From contig CAYLKO010000005.1 in the NCBI GenBank assembly GCA_964384525.1, positions 12,407-76,406 of the forward strand: DNA of 64,000 bases. The letters run 5' to 3'. Shown here piece after piece: positions 17,215 to 28,200 of the stretch. The notes beneath the pieces were generated by a model. That model saw only the letters and a list, made by a program, of their open reading frames with translations. It made no database searches and was not told where the DNA came from. Positions within the stretch are counted from its first letter, which is position 1; the number at the start of each line of letters is the position of its first letter. A program made the position numbers and the translations under genes. Origin of the DNA: SHZI01 sp964384525 (GTDB lineage Bacteria; Pseudomonadota; Gammaproteobacteria; Steroidobacterales; GCA-2729495).

Positions 17215-18486
17215 TTACGGGAAGAGTCCCCGCACCTGCTTGGCTTCATGGACCCGCTGGATGCCGAGACTCAGGGCGGCAAAGCGCATGCTGACCTGCT
17301 GCCGGCGACTGATGGCCAGGGTCTGCATGAATGCCCGATCGAGTATCCGGTAAAGCTTGGTCATCACCTCGGCTTCGTCCCAGAAGAAGCTCTGCAAGTC
17401 CTGCACCCACTCGAAGTACGACACAACCACCCCACCGGCATTGCACACGACGTCGGGGATCACGAAGATTTCCGGGCGCTGCACGATGATGGCGTCGGCT
17501 TCCGGCGTGGTGGGCCCGTTGGCGCCTTCGGCGAGAATCCGGCACCGGATCCTGCCGGCATTGGCGGCAGTGATCTGGCGCTCGAGCGCAGCCGTGACCA
17601 GCACATCACATGGCAGGAGCAGCATCTGGTCATTGGCGATCGCCTCCGCGCCATCGAAGCCGACAATGCTGCGCGTCCGGGCCACGTGCTGATCGAGGCG
17701 GTCGAGATCGAGGCCGCCGGCATTGTAGAGGCCGCCATATACATCACTCACGGCGATGACCCGCATGCCCTGTTCACGCAGGGTTTTGGCGGCCACGGAG
17801 CCGACATTGCCATAGCCCTGCACCACGGCGGTGGCGCCGGCAGCAGCGATGCCGATCTCCTGCATGGCCCGGGACACGAGATACGCCACGCCCCGACCTG
17901 TGGCTTCACGGCGGCCGAGTGAGCCGCCTAGACTCACCGGCTTGCCGGTGACCACCGCCGGCACGCAGTGGCCGGTTTGCAGCGAGTAGGTATCCATCAT
18001 CCAGGCCATCGTCTGTTCGTTGGTGCCCATGTCGGGGGCCGGGATGTCGATCTGCGGGCCGATGAAGGGAATCAGTTCCTGCGTGTAGCGGCGCGTCACC
18101 CGTTCGAGCTCGCCGATCGACAGATCGGCCGGCTTGCAGGTGACGCCGCCCTTGGCGCCGCCGTAGGGCAGGCCGGTCAACGCGCACTTCCAGCTCATCC
18201 ACATGGCGAGCGCCGCCACCTCGCCCAGGGTGACATCCGGATGAAAGCGCACACCACCCTTGGTTGGGCCCAGCGTGAGGTGATGCTGGACGCGGTACCC
18301 CATGAACACCGTGGTGCTGCCGTCATCCCGACGCACCGGCATGGCCACGCTGATCGAGCGTTTCGGTATTTTCAGGCGATCGCGGGAATCATCGGGGATG
18401 GCCAGGAAATCGGCGACCTGATCAAACTGCTGACAGGCCATGCGAAATATCGGCGACTCGTAGACTTCGGGAATGTTGTTGCTCAT
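17215..18486 (-). CDS. Glutamate dehydrogenase (Glu/Leu/Phe/Val family)
   Basis: A 423-residue hexameric-type amino acid dehydrogenase. The N-terminal domain has the substrate-binding segment GGVRFHPDVTLGEVAALAMW and the catalytic lysine in YGGAKGGVTC. The C-terminal Rossmann domain has VVQGYGNVGSVAA for NAD(P). Length and motifs match bacterial GdhA of the short, catabolic or biosynthetic type, which interconverts glutamate and 2-oxoglutarate plus ammonia. Coenzyme preference is not clear from the sequence. It is divergent from the DoxX gene with 83 bases between the starts. Confidence 0.93.
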   Translation of the reverse strand: MSNNIPEVYESPIFRMACQQFDQVADFLAIPDDSRDRLKIPKRSISVAMPVRRDDGSTTVFMGYRVQHHLTLGPTKGGVRFHPDVTLGEVAALAMWMSWKCALTGLPYGGAKGGVTCKPADLSIGELERVTRRYTQELIPFIGPQIDIPAPDMGTNEQTMAWMMDTYSLQTGHCVPAVVTGKPVSLGGSLGRREATGRGVAYLVSRAMQEIGIAAAGATAVVQGYGNVGSVAAKTLREQGMRVIAVSDVYGGLYNAGGLDLDRLDQHVARTRSIVGFDGAEAIANDQMLLLPCDVLVTAALERQITAANAGRIRCRILAEGANGPTTPEADAIIVQRPEIFVIPDVVCNAGGVVVSYFEWVQDLQSFFWDEAEVMTKLYRILDRAFMQTLAISRRQQVSMRFAALSLGIQRVHEAKQVRGLFP

Positions 18487-18569
18487 GATGCATCCAATGA
18501 CGTTGATCGCTGGCTGTCTCGTCGGGCAGACTGCGCCTTGATATCGGTTCCGGATCCAGGAGTGGAAGT

Positions 18570-18950
18570 ATGCAAGATACCGGCAAGCTCATCCTGCGGC
18601 TCGCGCTGGGGGTGATGATCCTCCTGCATGGCGTTGCCAAACTCACCAGCGGCATCGACGGCATCACCGGCATGGTGATGGCAAACGGGCTGCCGCCCTG
18701 GGTGGCGTACGGCGTGTACATCGGCGAGGTGGTCGCGCCCCTGATGGTGATCATCGGTCTTTTCTCCCGCCTCGGTGGCCTGATCATCGCCATCAACATG
18801 GTGTTTGCCCTGGGACTCGCCCACAGTGCCCATCTTTTCGAACTCGCCGGCACCGGCGGTTGGGCGCTGGAGCTGCAGGGCATGTTCCTGTTCACCGCAC
18901 TCGCCATCGCCTGCCTCGGCCCCGGCCGCTACAGCCTCAACAACTACTAA
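18570..18950 (+). CDS. DoxX family membrane protein
   Basis: A 126-residue integral membrane protein with four predicted transmembrane helices. The family start GKLILRLALGVMILLHGVAK is followed by a second helix with YGVYIGEVVAPLMVIIGLFS and a third AINMVFALGLAHS. DoxX proteins are linked to thiosulfate:quinone oxidoreductase subunits and to thiol/oxidative stress complexes, but many single DoxX genes have no defined role. AGGAG precedes the ATG. The last codons (SLNNY) contain CAACAACTAC, a 10-mer that recurs inside the palindrome just downstream. Confidence 0.88.
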   Translation: MQDTGKLILRLALGVMILLHGVAKLTSGIDGITGMVMANGLPPWVAYGVYIGEVVAPLMVIIGLFSRLGGLIIAINMVFALGLAHSAHLFELAGTGGWALELQGMFLFTALAIACLGPGRYSLNNY

Positions 18951-18953
18951 AAG

Positions 18954-19021
18954 AGGTACCGGACTCCCTGGTTTGTAGTTGTTGCATCCGCAACAACTAC
19001 AAACCAGGGAGTCCGGTACCT
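18954..19021. terminator. Perfect 32-bp inverted repeat between convergent genes
   Basis: Bases 18954-18985 and 18990-19021 are exact reverse complements (32 of 32) with the 4-base loop ATCC. The left arm begins AGGTACCGGACTCCC. On the minus strand the hairpin is followed by CTTTTAG, so it could work as a terminator for the GH15 gene, whose stop codon (18997-18999) lies inside the right arm. No T-run follows on the plus strand. The length and perfection are unusual for a simple terminator and also fit a REP-like element recognised by a REP-associated transposase; no such transposase is in the window. Confidence 0.6.
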
Positions 19022-21396
19022 ATCGTGGTAGTAAAGTCGTGGCCTTCCCAGCGGCGGGCTTCGGGCCAGTAGAAGGTGAAGCGGATACGGGTGCCGGCTG
19101 GCAACTGGCTGGTGGGCAGATCGACCAGATGCAGGCCGAGGCCCGTGTCGCGGGTGTCGGTGTCGACCACCGTCTGCCAGTCGTCGCTGCTCCAATGCAC
19201 ACACGCGGCAGCCAGCGTTTCCATCCGCAGCAGCTTGCCGACGGGCAGCGTGCGGCTCTTGTGGGTGAAACGCCACGGGCTGTGCGGTGTACCCTGGCGC
19301 TGCACCTGATAGCGCTCCACCGTCTGCGGCGGCAGATCGAACACGCGACCATCCTCGATCGAGCGCACCAGCTTGATGTATTCCGCATGGGCCCACACCA
19401 GCGGCATCGCCGAGCCGGACGGGTGGCCGTTGTACAGCTCGCGTTCGGGAATGTCGGCAGCATCCCAGATCTGCTCCGGGAAAAAGCCCCCCGGGCCCGT
19501 CTGCGCGTCCATGACCTGGCGGAGCTGGTCCGCCACCTCGGGCCGGCCGGCAGCCAGCTCGTAATGGGCACGCTCGCCGCCCAGCAAGGGCCAGCCACGA
19601 CCGATGCCCATGCCGTTGAAGGGACTGCCGTCGGCGTGCTCACCATAGCCGTCGTCGTTGTAGCGATGCCAGAGCGGCCCGGTGGCGCTCTCCGTCCTGA
19701 GCAGGGCATCGATGGCTTTCACGGTATTGACGATCTTCGGATCATCGGCCGACCGCAAGCCAAAGCGCACCAGCGCCAGGGCATCCGGGCTGATGAGCTG
19801 GGTCATCGGCAGTTCGCTGTCGCCCGGCGGCCGATTCTTGATCGGCACGAAGCCCTGCGCCGGCGAGGCTGCGTCGGCAGTTTCCGGTGGTGCGATACGG
19901 ATGTAATAGCCATCCACACCGATCTGCCGGGCGAGCGGCGTATCGGTCACGTAGGTCCACGCCTCGATCTGCGCATTCCACAGATCAGCGGTCTCGCGCA
20001 GATAGCCGGCAACCGCCGGCTCCCCCGCCTCATCGGCAAAATCGGCGGCACCCAGCAAGCCGGCCACGACCACCGCCAGCGTGAACGGTGAATAGCCGCC
20101 GTCCTCCTCCCAGCGATCCTGCAAGGTCACCGGTCCATTGCGCACGATGTAAGCCGCCGCGCGGCGCAGCGTCGGCCAGCAGTCGATGCCATCGAGCACG
20201 TTGTTGCGTCGAAGGGCATCGGCCAGCAGCAGCGGAAAAGCCGCTTCGTCGAGCTGGATGCCATTCCAGTACGGTGAGCCGTCCAGCCACATGTTCTGCG
20301 GCCAGTGGCCATCGGCCTCCTGCGTGGAAAGCAGATAACGCAGGACATCCAGCGCACCGGCCGTGTCGCCACTGGCCAGCAGGGCGCCGGCCGACTCGAC
20401 CTGATCCCGGGGCCAGACCAGATGATAGCCACCGAGATCGTTGTCGCCCTTGCTGAAACCCCATGGCACGGAAAGACTGGCGATCATGCCGCCCACGAAA
20501 TAGGTTGATTGATGCGTCTTCAGAACCGCGGTGCTGGTGCGATACAGGGGCGGCTCGGCGCCATCGGGTGTGGCAATGCGCCGGCACTGCCGGTGAAACC
20601 GGCTCCACTCCGCCACATATTGGTCCAGCAGGTTGTCGAACGGATCGATCAGGCTCGACAAGGCCCGCTGGCCGGCTTCGGCCACGTTGCTGCCGAAGGC
20701 CAGCGCCAGCACGAATTCACCCTGGCATCGGGCCAGATCGATCTCGCCGGTCAAGCCGATGTTGCCGCCTCTGGCCTCCGGGTAAAGTCGCGTGAGCCGC
20801 CCGTGCGCCTTCAAATCCTGCCACCCATCGCTGCGCCCCACGTAGCCACAGCTCGCCTCGCGCCACGGGATGGAACAGGCCAGCGCCAACGCCACCCCGT
20901 CACGCTCTGCAAAGAGCATCGGCCGCCCCTTGTGTTCGCCGAGCCAGCCGTCGTTGCCGGCGCCGTGGTTGCCGAGATGCGGGGCCAGCAGCGCAAACAG
21001 CTGATAATCCGTCAACGCGCCGGTCAGCGGCTCGAAGCGCACCCGCTGCAACAGCGATGCACGCCGTGAATCCGTGCAGATGGTCTTGTGGATCCGGTAG
21101 CGCCCGCGGCCGCAAGTGTTGACGAGTTCATGGGCGGGCACCCCCGGGGCGACGGTGCTGATCGCCGCGGACGTGTGCCGTTTTTCCTCCGAGAAGAAGC
21201 CCTGGCCATCGGTCACGATGAAACCCAGATCGCGGATATTTGCGCGATCCAGCCGGGGGTAATACACCTCGTTGACGATCCCGTGCGACAGCGTGAACCA
21301 CAGCGGGCTTTGCGCGCTGACGCTGGTGCCCACCCCGCTCTTGGCGCTCGAGGTCCAGCGGGGTTCGATGCCTGGCCAGCCGGGTGCCACGCTCAC
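18997..21396 (-). CDS. Glycoside hydrolase family 15 (glucan 1,4-alpha-glucosidase-like)
   Basis: A 799-residue enzyme of the bacterial glucoamylase/glucodextranase type. It has an N-terminal beta-sandwich (about residues 1-260), an (alpha/alpha)6 catalytic barrel (about 270-670) containing GGYHLVWPRDQVESAG and GIQLDEAAFPLLLADAL, and a short C-terminal beta region. These enzymes release beta-glucose from non-reducing ends of alpha-glucans. No clear signal peptide is visible, so it may be cytoplasmic. The GTG at 21396 is chosen because it overlaps the SDR stop by 4 bases. The last seven residues and the stop are encoded inside the 32-bp palindrome. Confidence 0.88.
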   Translation of the reverse strand: MSVAPGWPGIEPRWTSSAKSGVGTSVSAQSPLWFTLSHGIVNEVYYPRLDRANIRDLGFIVTDGQGFFSEEKRHTSAAISTVAPGVPAHELVNTCGRGRYRIHKTICTDSRRASLLQRVRFEPLTGALTDYQLFALLAPHLGNHGAGNDGWLGEHKGRPMLFAERDGVALALACSIPWREASCGYVGRSDGWQDLKAHGRLTRLYPEARGGNIGLTGEIDLARCQGEFVLALAFGSNVAEAGQRALSSLIDPFDNLLDQYVAEWSRFHRQCRRIATPDGAEPPLYRTSTAVLKTHQSTYFVGGMIASLSVPWGFSKGDNDLGGYHLVWPRDQVESAGALLASGDTAGALDVLRYLLSTQEADGHWPQNMWLDGSPYWNGIQLDEAAFPLLLADALRRNNVLDGIDCWPTLRRAAAYIVRNGPVTLQDRWEEDGGYSPFTLAVVVAGLLGAADFADEAGEPAVAGYLRETADLWNAQIEAWTYVTDTPLARQIGVDGYYIRIAPPETADAASPAQGFVPIKNRPPGDSELPMTQLISPDALALVRFGLRSADDPKIVNTVKAIDALLRTESATGPLWHRYNDDGYGEHADGSPFNGMGIGRGWPLLGGERAHYELAAGRPEVADQLRQVMDAQTGPGGFFPEQIWDAADIPERELYNGHPSGSAMPLVWAHAEYIKLVRSIEDGRVFDLPPQTVERYQVQRQGTPHSPWRFTHKSRTLPVGKLLRMETLAAACVHWSSDDWQTVVDTDTRDTGLGLHLVDLPTSQLPAGTRIRFTFYWPEARRWEGHDFTTTIGTGLPGL

Positions 21397-22160
21397 AGCC
21401 CGGGGCTCCGGTGCATGATGCCGCCGTCGGCAAAGACGGTGGTCGCCGTGATGTAACTCGCGGCATCGCCCGCCAGAAAAGCCACCACGTTGCCAACCTC
21501 CTCCGGCTTCGCCATGCGCCCCAGCGGGATGAAGTTGTCCAGCTTTTTCAGCAGCGCCGGATCTGCCATGGTCGAGGTGTTGATGGGTGTTGCCACGGCG
21601 CCGGGGCCGACGCCGACCACCAGGATACCGTGCGGCGCCAGCTCCACGCCGGCGGTGCGCGTGAGCATCCGCATGCCGCCCTTGGACAGGCAATACGCCG
21701 TGTTGCCCGGCAGCGGCCAGTCTTCATGCACGGAACTGATGTTGATGATGCGACCGCCACCGCCCTGCCGGATCATCTGGCGGGCGGCGAGCTGCGTGCC
21801 GAAGAAGGCGCCCTTCAGGTTGATCGCCAGCACTTTGTCGTACTGCGCCTCGGTGGTCTCGAGGATCGAGGTGCGTGTCTCGATGCCGGCATTGTTAACC
21901 ATGATGTCCACACGACCGAATGCCGTAACTGCCGCTGCGATCAGTCGCTCGAGATCGGCAATCCGGCTGACATCCGCCTGCACGCTGATGGCGCGACCAC
22001 CGAGCGCCCCGACCTGCTTTTCGAGATCAGCCGCTGCTTCCGGATGAGTCACGTAGTCGATGCCCACGCTGGCCCCCTGCCGGGCCAGTGCCAGCACGAT
22101 CGCGCTGCCGATTCCGCTGTTGCCGCCGGTGACGACGGCAACCTTGCCTGCGAGAGTCAT
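21393..22160 (-). CDS. SDR oxidoreductase, glucose 1-dehydrogenase-like
   Basis: A 255-residue classical short-chain dehydrogenase. The cofactor motif TGGNSGIGSA, the NNAG motif and the catalytic Ser (ISSVHED), Tyr and Lys (YCLSKGG) are all in place. The C-terminal half, with IPLGRMAKPEEVGNVVAF and an ending in TTVFADGGIMHR, is close to glucose 1-dehydrogenases (glucose to gluconolactone with NAD(P)+). The GTG just before the ATG at 22160 is an alternative. It lies between the cyclic glucan synthase (69 bases upstream) and the glucoamylase (4-base overlap), which supports a role on released glucose. Confidence 0.85.
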   Translation of the reverse strand: MTLAGKVAVVTGGNSGIGSAIVLALARQGASVGIDYVTHPEAAADLEKQVGALGGRAISVQADVSRIADLERLIAAAVTAFGRVDIMVNNAGIETRTSILETTEAQYDKVLAINLKGAFFGTQLAARQMIRQGGGGRIINISSVHEDWPLPGNTAYCLSKGGMRMLTRTAGVELAPHGILVVGVGPGAVATPINTSTMADPALLKKLDNFIPLGRMAKPEEVGNVVAFLAGDAASYITATTVFADGGIMHRSPGL

Positions 22161-22229
22161 CACACCTGTTTGTAGGCGTAGACGCCGGAAAGTTCCGCGC
22201 TGGAAGAAGCCGGATTTCCATCAGCCGAC

Positions 22230-25200
22230 TTATCCAGGTGGCAACACCAACCGCAACTCATGCACGGCACCGTCGTCAACCAGCGCTACGTCAGTACCCG
22301 GCGCCCGCACGCCATCCAGCCACAGGCCGGCTTCGTGCGCACCACCACGCCGGATCTCGATGGCGTAGACACTGGTGCCGTGGCGATAACGCAAGCGACA
22401 CTGATCCCATGCCGGCGGCAGGCACGGCTTGAGCGCCAGACGCCCATGGCCGATGTGCAAGCCGAGCAGGGACTCCAGCGCGTAGCGCAGCATCCAGCCG
22501 GCCGAACCGGTGTACCAGCTCCAGCCGCCGCGGCCGCGGTGGGCGGCATTCCAGTACACGTCGGCGGCAATCACGTACGGTTCGGCCTGGTAGATGCCGA
22601 CACCGGTTGCATCAGCCGTGTGGTTGAGCGGGTTCAGCAGCGCAAACACCTCCCACGCCGTCTGCGTCCGCCCGGCAGCGGCGCAGGCCATGCCGAACCA
22701 CGTCGCGGCGTGGGTGTACTGGCCGCCGTTCTCGCGAATCCCGGGCACGTAGCCCTTGATGTAGCCAGGATCCAGGGCGCCGTGATCGAAGGGTGGGTCA
22801 AAGAGCTGCAGCAGGTGGGCTTCAGGCCGCAGCAGATGTTCCAGCGCGGAATCGAGCGCCTGCGCCCGACGCCCTGGACTGCCGGTGGTCGTGAGCGTGG
22901 CCCAGCTCTGGGGCAGCAAATCGATGCGGCACTCCTCACTCTCGTGCGAGCCCACCACGGTGCCGTCATCCGCCCAGGCACGGCGATACCATGCGCCATC
23001 CCAGGCGTGCTCCTCGAGGTTTCGTGCGAGATTCACGGTCTCGGCATGACAGCGACGCACCAGCTCATCGTCACCGCGTTGCGCCGCCAGCACGGCAAAG
23101 CGCCGCATGACATCGATCTGGAAAAAGCCCAGCCACACGCTCTCGCCACGGTCCTCGAGCCCCAGGCGGTTCATGCCATCGTTCCAGTCGCCCGAGCCGA
23201 TCAATGGCAGGCCGTGGCGGCCGAAGCGCAGACCCCGAAGCACTGCGCGCCGGGCATGTTCATACACGCTGCCCAGCGCGCCCTGCTCGGCGAAGTCGTA
23301 CCAGGACTCCTCCCCCGCCGCCAGTTCCCGGCCTTCGAGGAAGGGTATCTGCACGTCGAGGATGGCCTCGTCGCCACTCACCTCCAGGTACTGCGCCAGC
23401 GCCCAGGGCAACCACAGGTAGTCGTCGGAGAAGCGCGTGCGCACGCCACGGCCATGCGGCGGGTGCCACCAGTGCTGCACATCGCCGGCTGAGAACTGGT
23501 GGGCCGCCGCACGCAGGATCTGTTCGCGTGCATGGCTGCTGTCGAACGGCAGCAGCGCGATCGCATCCTGCAACTGGTCGCGAAAACCGTAGGCCCCGCC
23601 GGACTGGTAGAAGCCGCTGCGGGCCCACAGCCGGCTGGCGATGGTCTGGTAGGCGAGCCAGCCGTTCACCAGCAGATTGGTGGCTTCATCGGGGCTGTCG
23701 ATCTCGATGCGTCCCACGCGGTCGCGCCACGCAGCCACCACGCGCCCAAGTTCGGCCCGTGCCGCCGCGACATCGGCAAACTGCTGGACGAGCTGGCGCG
23801 CGTGCGCGTCGTCATTGCCGGCGCCGAGCACGAACACCAGCTCGATGCGCTCGCCTGGCGCCAGCCGGATGCGTTGCTGCAGGGCTGCGCAGGGATCGAT
23901 GCCGGCGCCGGTGGCGCCGTCGAGTTCGGCGTGCCTCAGGGCGGCCGGTGCGGCGAGGCTGTGGTTGCGGCCGATGAAGCTGGCCCGATCGGCGCTGAAG
24001 GCCACGGCGGCATCGCTGGCCAGAAAGGCCACCCGCATGGCGAAGGCGTCGTTGAAGCGATTGCCGGCATAGATGGCGCGGCCGTCATCGGCGGCATGGG
24101 TGCGGATGTGGGGCGCCATCCGCGCACGCTGTTCACCCAGCACCCATTCAACGTAACCGTACACCGACAGATTGCGCTCTTCATCGCTGTCGTTGTGCAG
24201 TTCGAGCAGCGTGATCTTGAGCGGCGCCTGTTCAGCCACGAATACCGTCTGCAGGCTGCGGATGTCCTCGCGCTGCATGGCATGGCGGCTGTAGCCAAAG
24301 CCATGACGCACCTCGCACGTGCCGCCGGCGACCGGCCATGGCGTTGGCGACCAGTACACGCCGCGATCGTCGTCGCGCAGGTAGAAGGCTTCGCCCGCGC
24401 TGTCGAGCAGGCTGTCGTTGTGCCATGGCGTGAGGCGGAACTCGCGTGCATTGGTGGCAAAGCTGTAGGCGGCACCGGCTTCGGACAGCACGCTGCCAAA
24501 CACCGGATTGGCCAGCACATTGCACCACGGCCGCGGCGGGCACCGGCCCGGCTCCACGCCGATCACGTACTCCCGGCCGTCGGGATTGAAGCCGCCGTAA
24601 CCGTTGTAGTGGCGCAGCGGCGGATTCGGTGCGGGCAGCGCAGGTGACGGGGCCGCCACCCGCAACTTCAAGGCCGGAGCGGGCGGGATCCGGCGCTGCA
24701 CCGGCATCTGTTCCGCCATGCTGCCGCGGGCACCATCGAGCACCACCCGCGCCACGGCCAGCAGCAACACGCGGTCGTCGGCGGTGATGTGCTCGGCACG
24801 GCGCACGAAGACACCACCCGGCCGGTCCAGCACCGGCGCTTCCACGCTCGCGCCGATCAGGCCCATGATGCTGTCCTGCAGTTCCTGCCGATAGCCGCCG
24901 GCCTCTTCGTTCCAGATCATCAGATCGACGCTGAGCCCGTGCATCTGCCAGTAGACGTGTGCGCGCAGTGCCTGGCGCACCAGCGGCATGTGGCCGCGGT
25001 CGCGCACCCGCACCACGACGATCGGCAGATCGCCGGAGATGCCGAACTTCCACAGGCCCGACTGACCCGTGGCCGGCTCGGCATGGTGGCGATCACGGCG
25101 CCAGTCCGGATCGGCGCACAGCACCGAGCTCGCAAGACGCGTGTACAACTTGCGATCGCCGGTGCCGAGGTTGAGCTGGTGCGCCACCACCTGCTCGCGG

Positions 25201-28200
25201 GTCCAGGCGAGATCAAACACGCGGCGACCGAAGCGGCCGTCGGCGTAGCGCTCGGCCAGCGCCAGCGCCGCCGCACGATCGGCCGCGACGCCCACCACGA
25301 GGTCGACGCTGATGCTGTGCCCCGGCTCCAGCGTCAGCTCGCGGCGCAGGGCCGCAACCGGGTCGAGCACGGCGCCGACACCGTTGGCAAGTGGTCCTCG
25401 CGGCACCAGGGCCGCCGGCTGCCGGGGGCGGCCGGTGCGCCCGAGAAAGGCGCCGCGCCGGGTCTCGCAGCTCGCCGCCGATACCGGACCGCTGCCCACC
25501 GGGGCGAGCAGGTGGACGAAGACCGGCGAGTGCTCGTCGGCACTGCGCGGCCGCCGCCAGGCCAGAACCGCCTGGGTGCCGGGCACGAAGTCCGTCTGCA
25601 CGAACAGCTTGTCGAAGGCCGGATGGGCGGCCACGTCCGACTGCCGCGACAACGCCCACTCGAAATAACTGCACAGGGCCAGCCGGCGGCGGACACCACT
25701 CTGGTTGGTGACGGTGATGCGCCGGAGCTCGACATTGTCCTCGGTCGACACCGCGATGCGGGTGCGCGTCTCGATGCCGTGATCACGCCGCAGGAACTCC
25801 GCCCCGGCCGGCGCAAAGCTGGCGCGATAGTCACTGCCGGAACACAGCGGCTGCCAGGTGTTGCTCCACAACCGGTTGCGGTCCAGATCCTGCACGTAGC
25901 AGAAGATGCCCCGCGCATCGCACACCGGATCGGGCTGCCACGGATTCACCGCCAGCTCGCCCCACTGGCTGTAGCCGCCTCCGGTCTGCGACACCACGAC
26001 GTGGTAATGGCCGTTGGACAACAACTGCAGCTGCGGCACACTTGTGTCCAGCTCGCTGATCGTGGTGGCGGTGCTGGCGGGCTGTGCCGGGCGCAGTGGC
26101 TGTTCCGGGCTCAGGGTGTCGGCGTCGATGGAGAGCGCTGCCGGCACTTTTTCCTGCAGGAGGATCTGGTTGGCGCGGAACATCGGCTCGCGCGGGAAAC
26201 GCCGCTGCAGCGGCTGCTTGTTGAGCACCGCGGAAATCGCCGTCAGTGTCATGCCTTGATGGTGCGCCATGAAACTGCGCACCAGGCCGAAGGGGGCATC
26301 GTCGGGTACGCGCTCCGGCGTGTAATCGAGCGCCTCGTAGAAGCCGTGGCTGCCAAATGCACCCAGCCGCGCCAGTTCGCGCAGATTGCGCACGGCGGCC
26401 TCCACGTTGACCAGCACCGCCAGCGCGCTGGCATAGGGCGCGATCACCAGGTCGTCACCGAGACCGCGTTTGAGCCCAAGCCCGGGCACGCCGAACGCGC
26501 GATATTGATAGATCATGTGCGCGTCGCTGATGTTGTAGCCCGACTCGGACACGCCCCACGGCACACCATGCTCCCGGCCGTAGCTGATCTGCCTCGCCAC
26601 CACCGCCCGCACGCTGCGGCCAAGCAGGGTGTTGTCGAAGCTCGGCATCAGCAGAAGCGGCATCAGGTACTCGAACATGGAGCCGCTCCAGGACACCAGC
26701 GCCGGACGACCGCCGGCAATGGTCAGCAGCCGGCCGAGCGCAAACCAGTATTTGCGCGGCAGCTGCCCCTGGGCGATGGCCACATACACGGCCAGGCGCG
26801 CCTCGGATGCGAGCAGGTCATAAACACCCTCGTCGAGACTGTGGCGATCGACGTCGTAACCGATCGCCAGGAGCGACTGCGGCTCGCGGCACAGGAAATC
26901 GAAACTTGCCTCGGCGAGCGCACGACAGCGGGTGGCCAGTGCCTGCGCCTGCTCGCGGCGTGCCTCGATCGCCTGCACGCCGGCCCGCAGGCTTTGGTGC
27001 CACGCCGACACTGGTGTTCCTGCCTCCACCGGCATCAAGCCTGCTTCGAGCCGTGCCGTGCGCCGCCATGACGGGTTGCCCTGCAAACGCTCGCGCACGC
27101 TGGCAATGCGGGCATCATCGGCGGCCGTCGCCAGCCCCACCCAGGGCGCCAACACGGCCAGCTCGTGCTGCCACGCTTCGATCTGCGACTTCAATGCCTG
27201 CCACCAAAGTGCGGCATCAGCCGCCGCCGCCAGCGCAACCACCTGCCCGTGCAGCGCCTGCAAGGCCACGGCGGCTGCGGTCAGCTCGGTCGGCGGGGCG
27301 CGCAGCACGCCCTCCACTGCCTCGCGCGTGGCCGCATCCGGTTGAGTCTCGGCGGCAAACACGCGCCAGGTGTCGGCCAGACCACGCCATGCCTGTGGTG
27401 GCAGCAGCCGCGACTCGTCGACCATCTCGAGACCGCGGGCCAGCACCAGCAGGCAGCCGATCAGGTTGCCGCTGTCCACGGTGGAGACGTAGCGCGGCGC
27501 CAGCGGCTGCAGGGAATCGATGTCGTACCAGTTGTAGAAATGGCCACGATGCCGTGCCATCTTTTCCAGCGAGTCGAGCGTGGCATGCACGCGGTCGAAC
27601 AGCCCGGGCACCGTGATGTATCCGAAATCCCAGGCCGACAGCGCGCTCGTCAGATACATGCCGATGTTGGTCGGCGACGTACGCCTGGCGGTGGCCTCCA
27701 CCGGAAATTCCTGATGATTGTCGGGTGGCAGGTGATGCCCGCGCGCATCGACGAAGTGTTCGAAGAAGTACCACGTGCGCCGCGCCACCGTGCCGAGGAA
27801 GGCGCGGTCGGCCGCGCTCAACGGGGCGGCGGCGCCGGGTTCGTGTGGCAGGCTGATGTGGCGCGCGATCCACGGCGAAAACCACCACAAGGCGAGCAGT
27901 GGCCCGGCGGCACCCCAGGCGGCAAGGCCCCGGTCGAGCAGGATGAGCGCCCCCAGAACCAGCAGTGACAACAGCGGCGCCGCCCACATCAGGCGGTAGT
28001 GCCACAGCAGGCCATCGCCGGCACGGCGTGCCGCCACGCTGGCCGGCAGCCATTGCAGGAGGTGCCGGCGGCTGATGAACATGCGCCACACGCTGCGCAC
28101 GATGGCATCCAGATGATGCACGGCCTCGTACGGCAGCATGGTGACGAACAAAGCCGTCTGCTGCAGGCGCCGGTAGCCGCCTTCGAGCTGCAGGCGCAGA

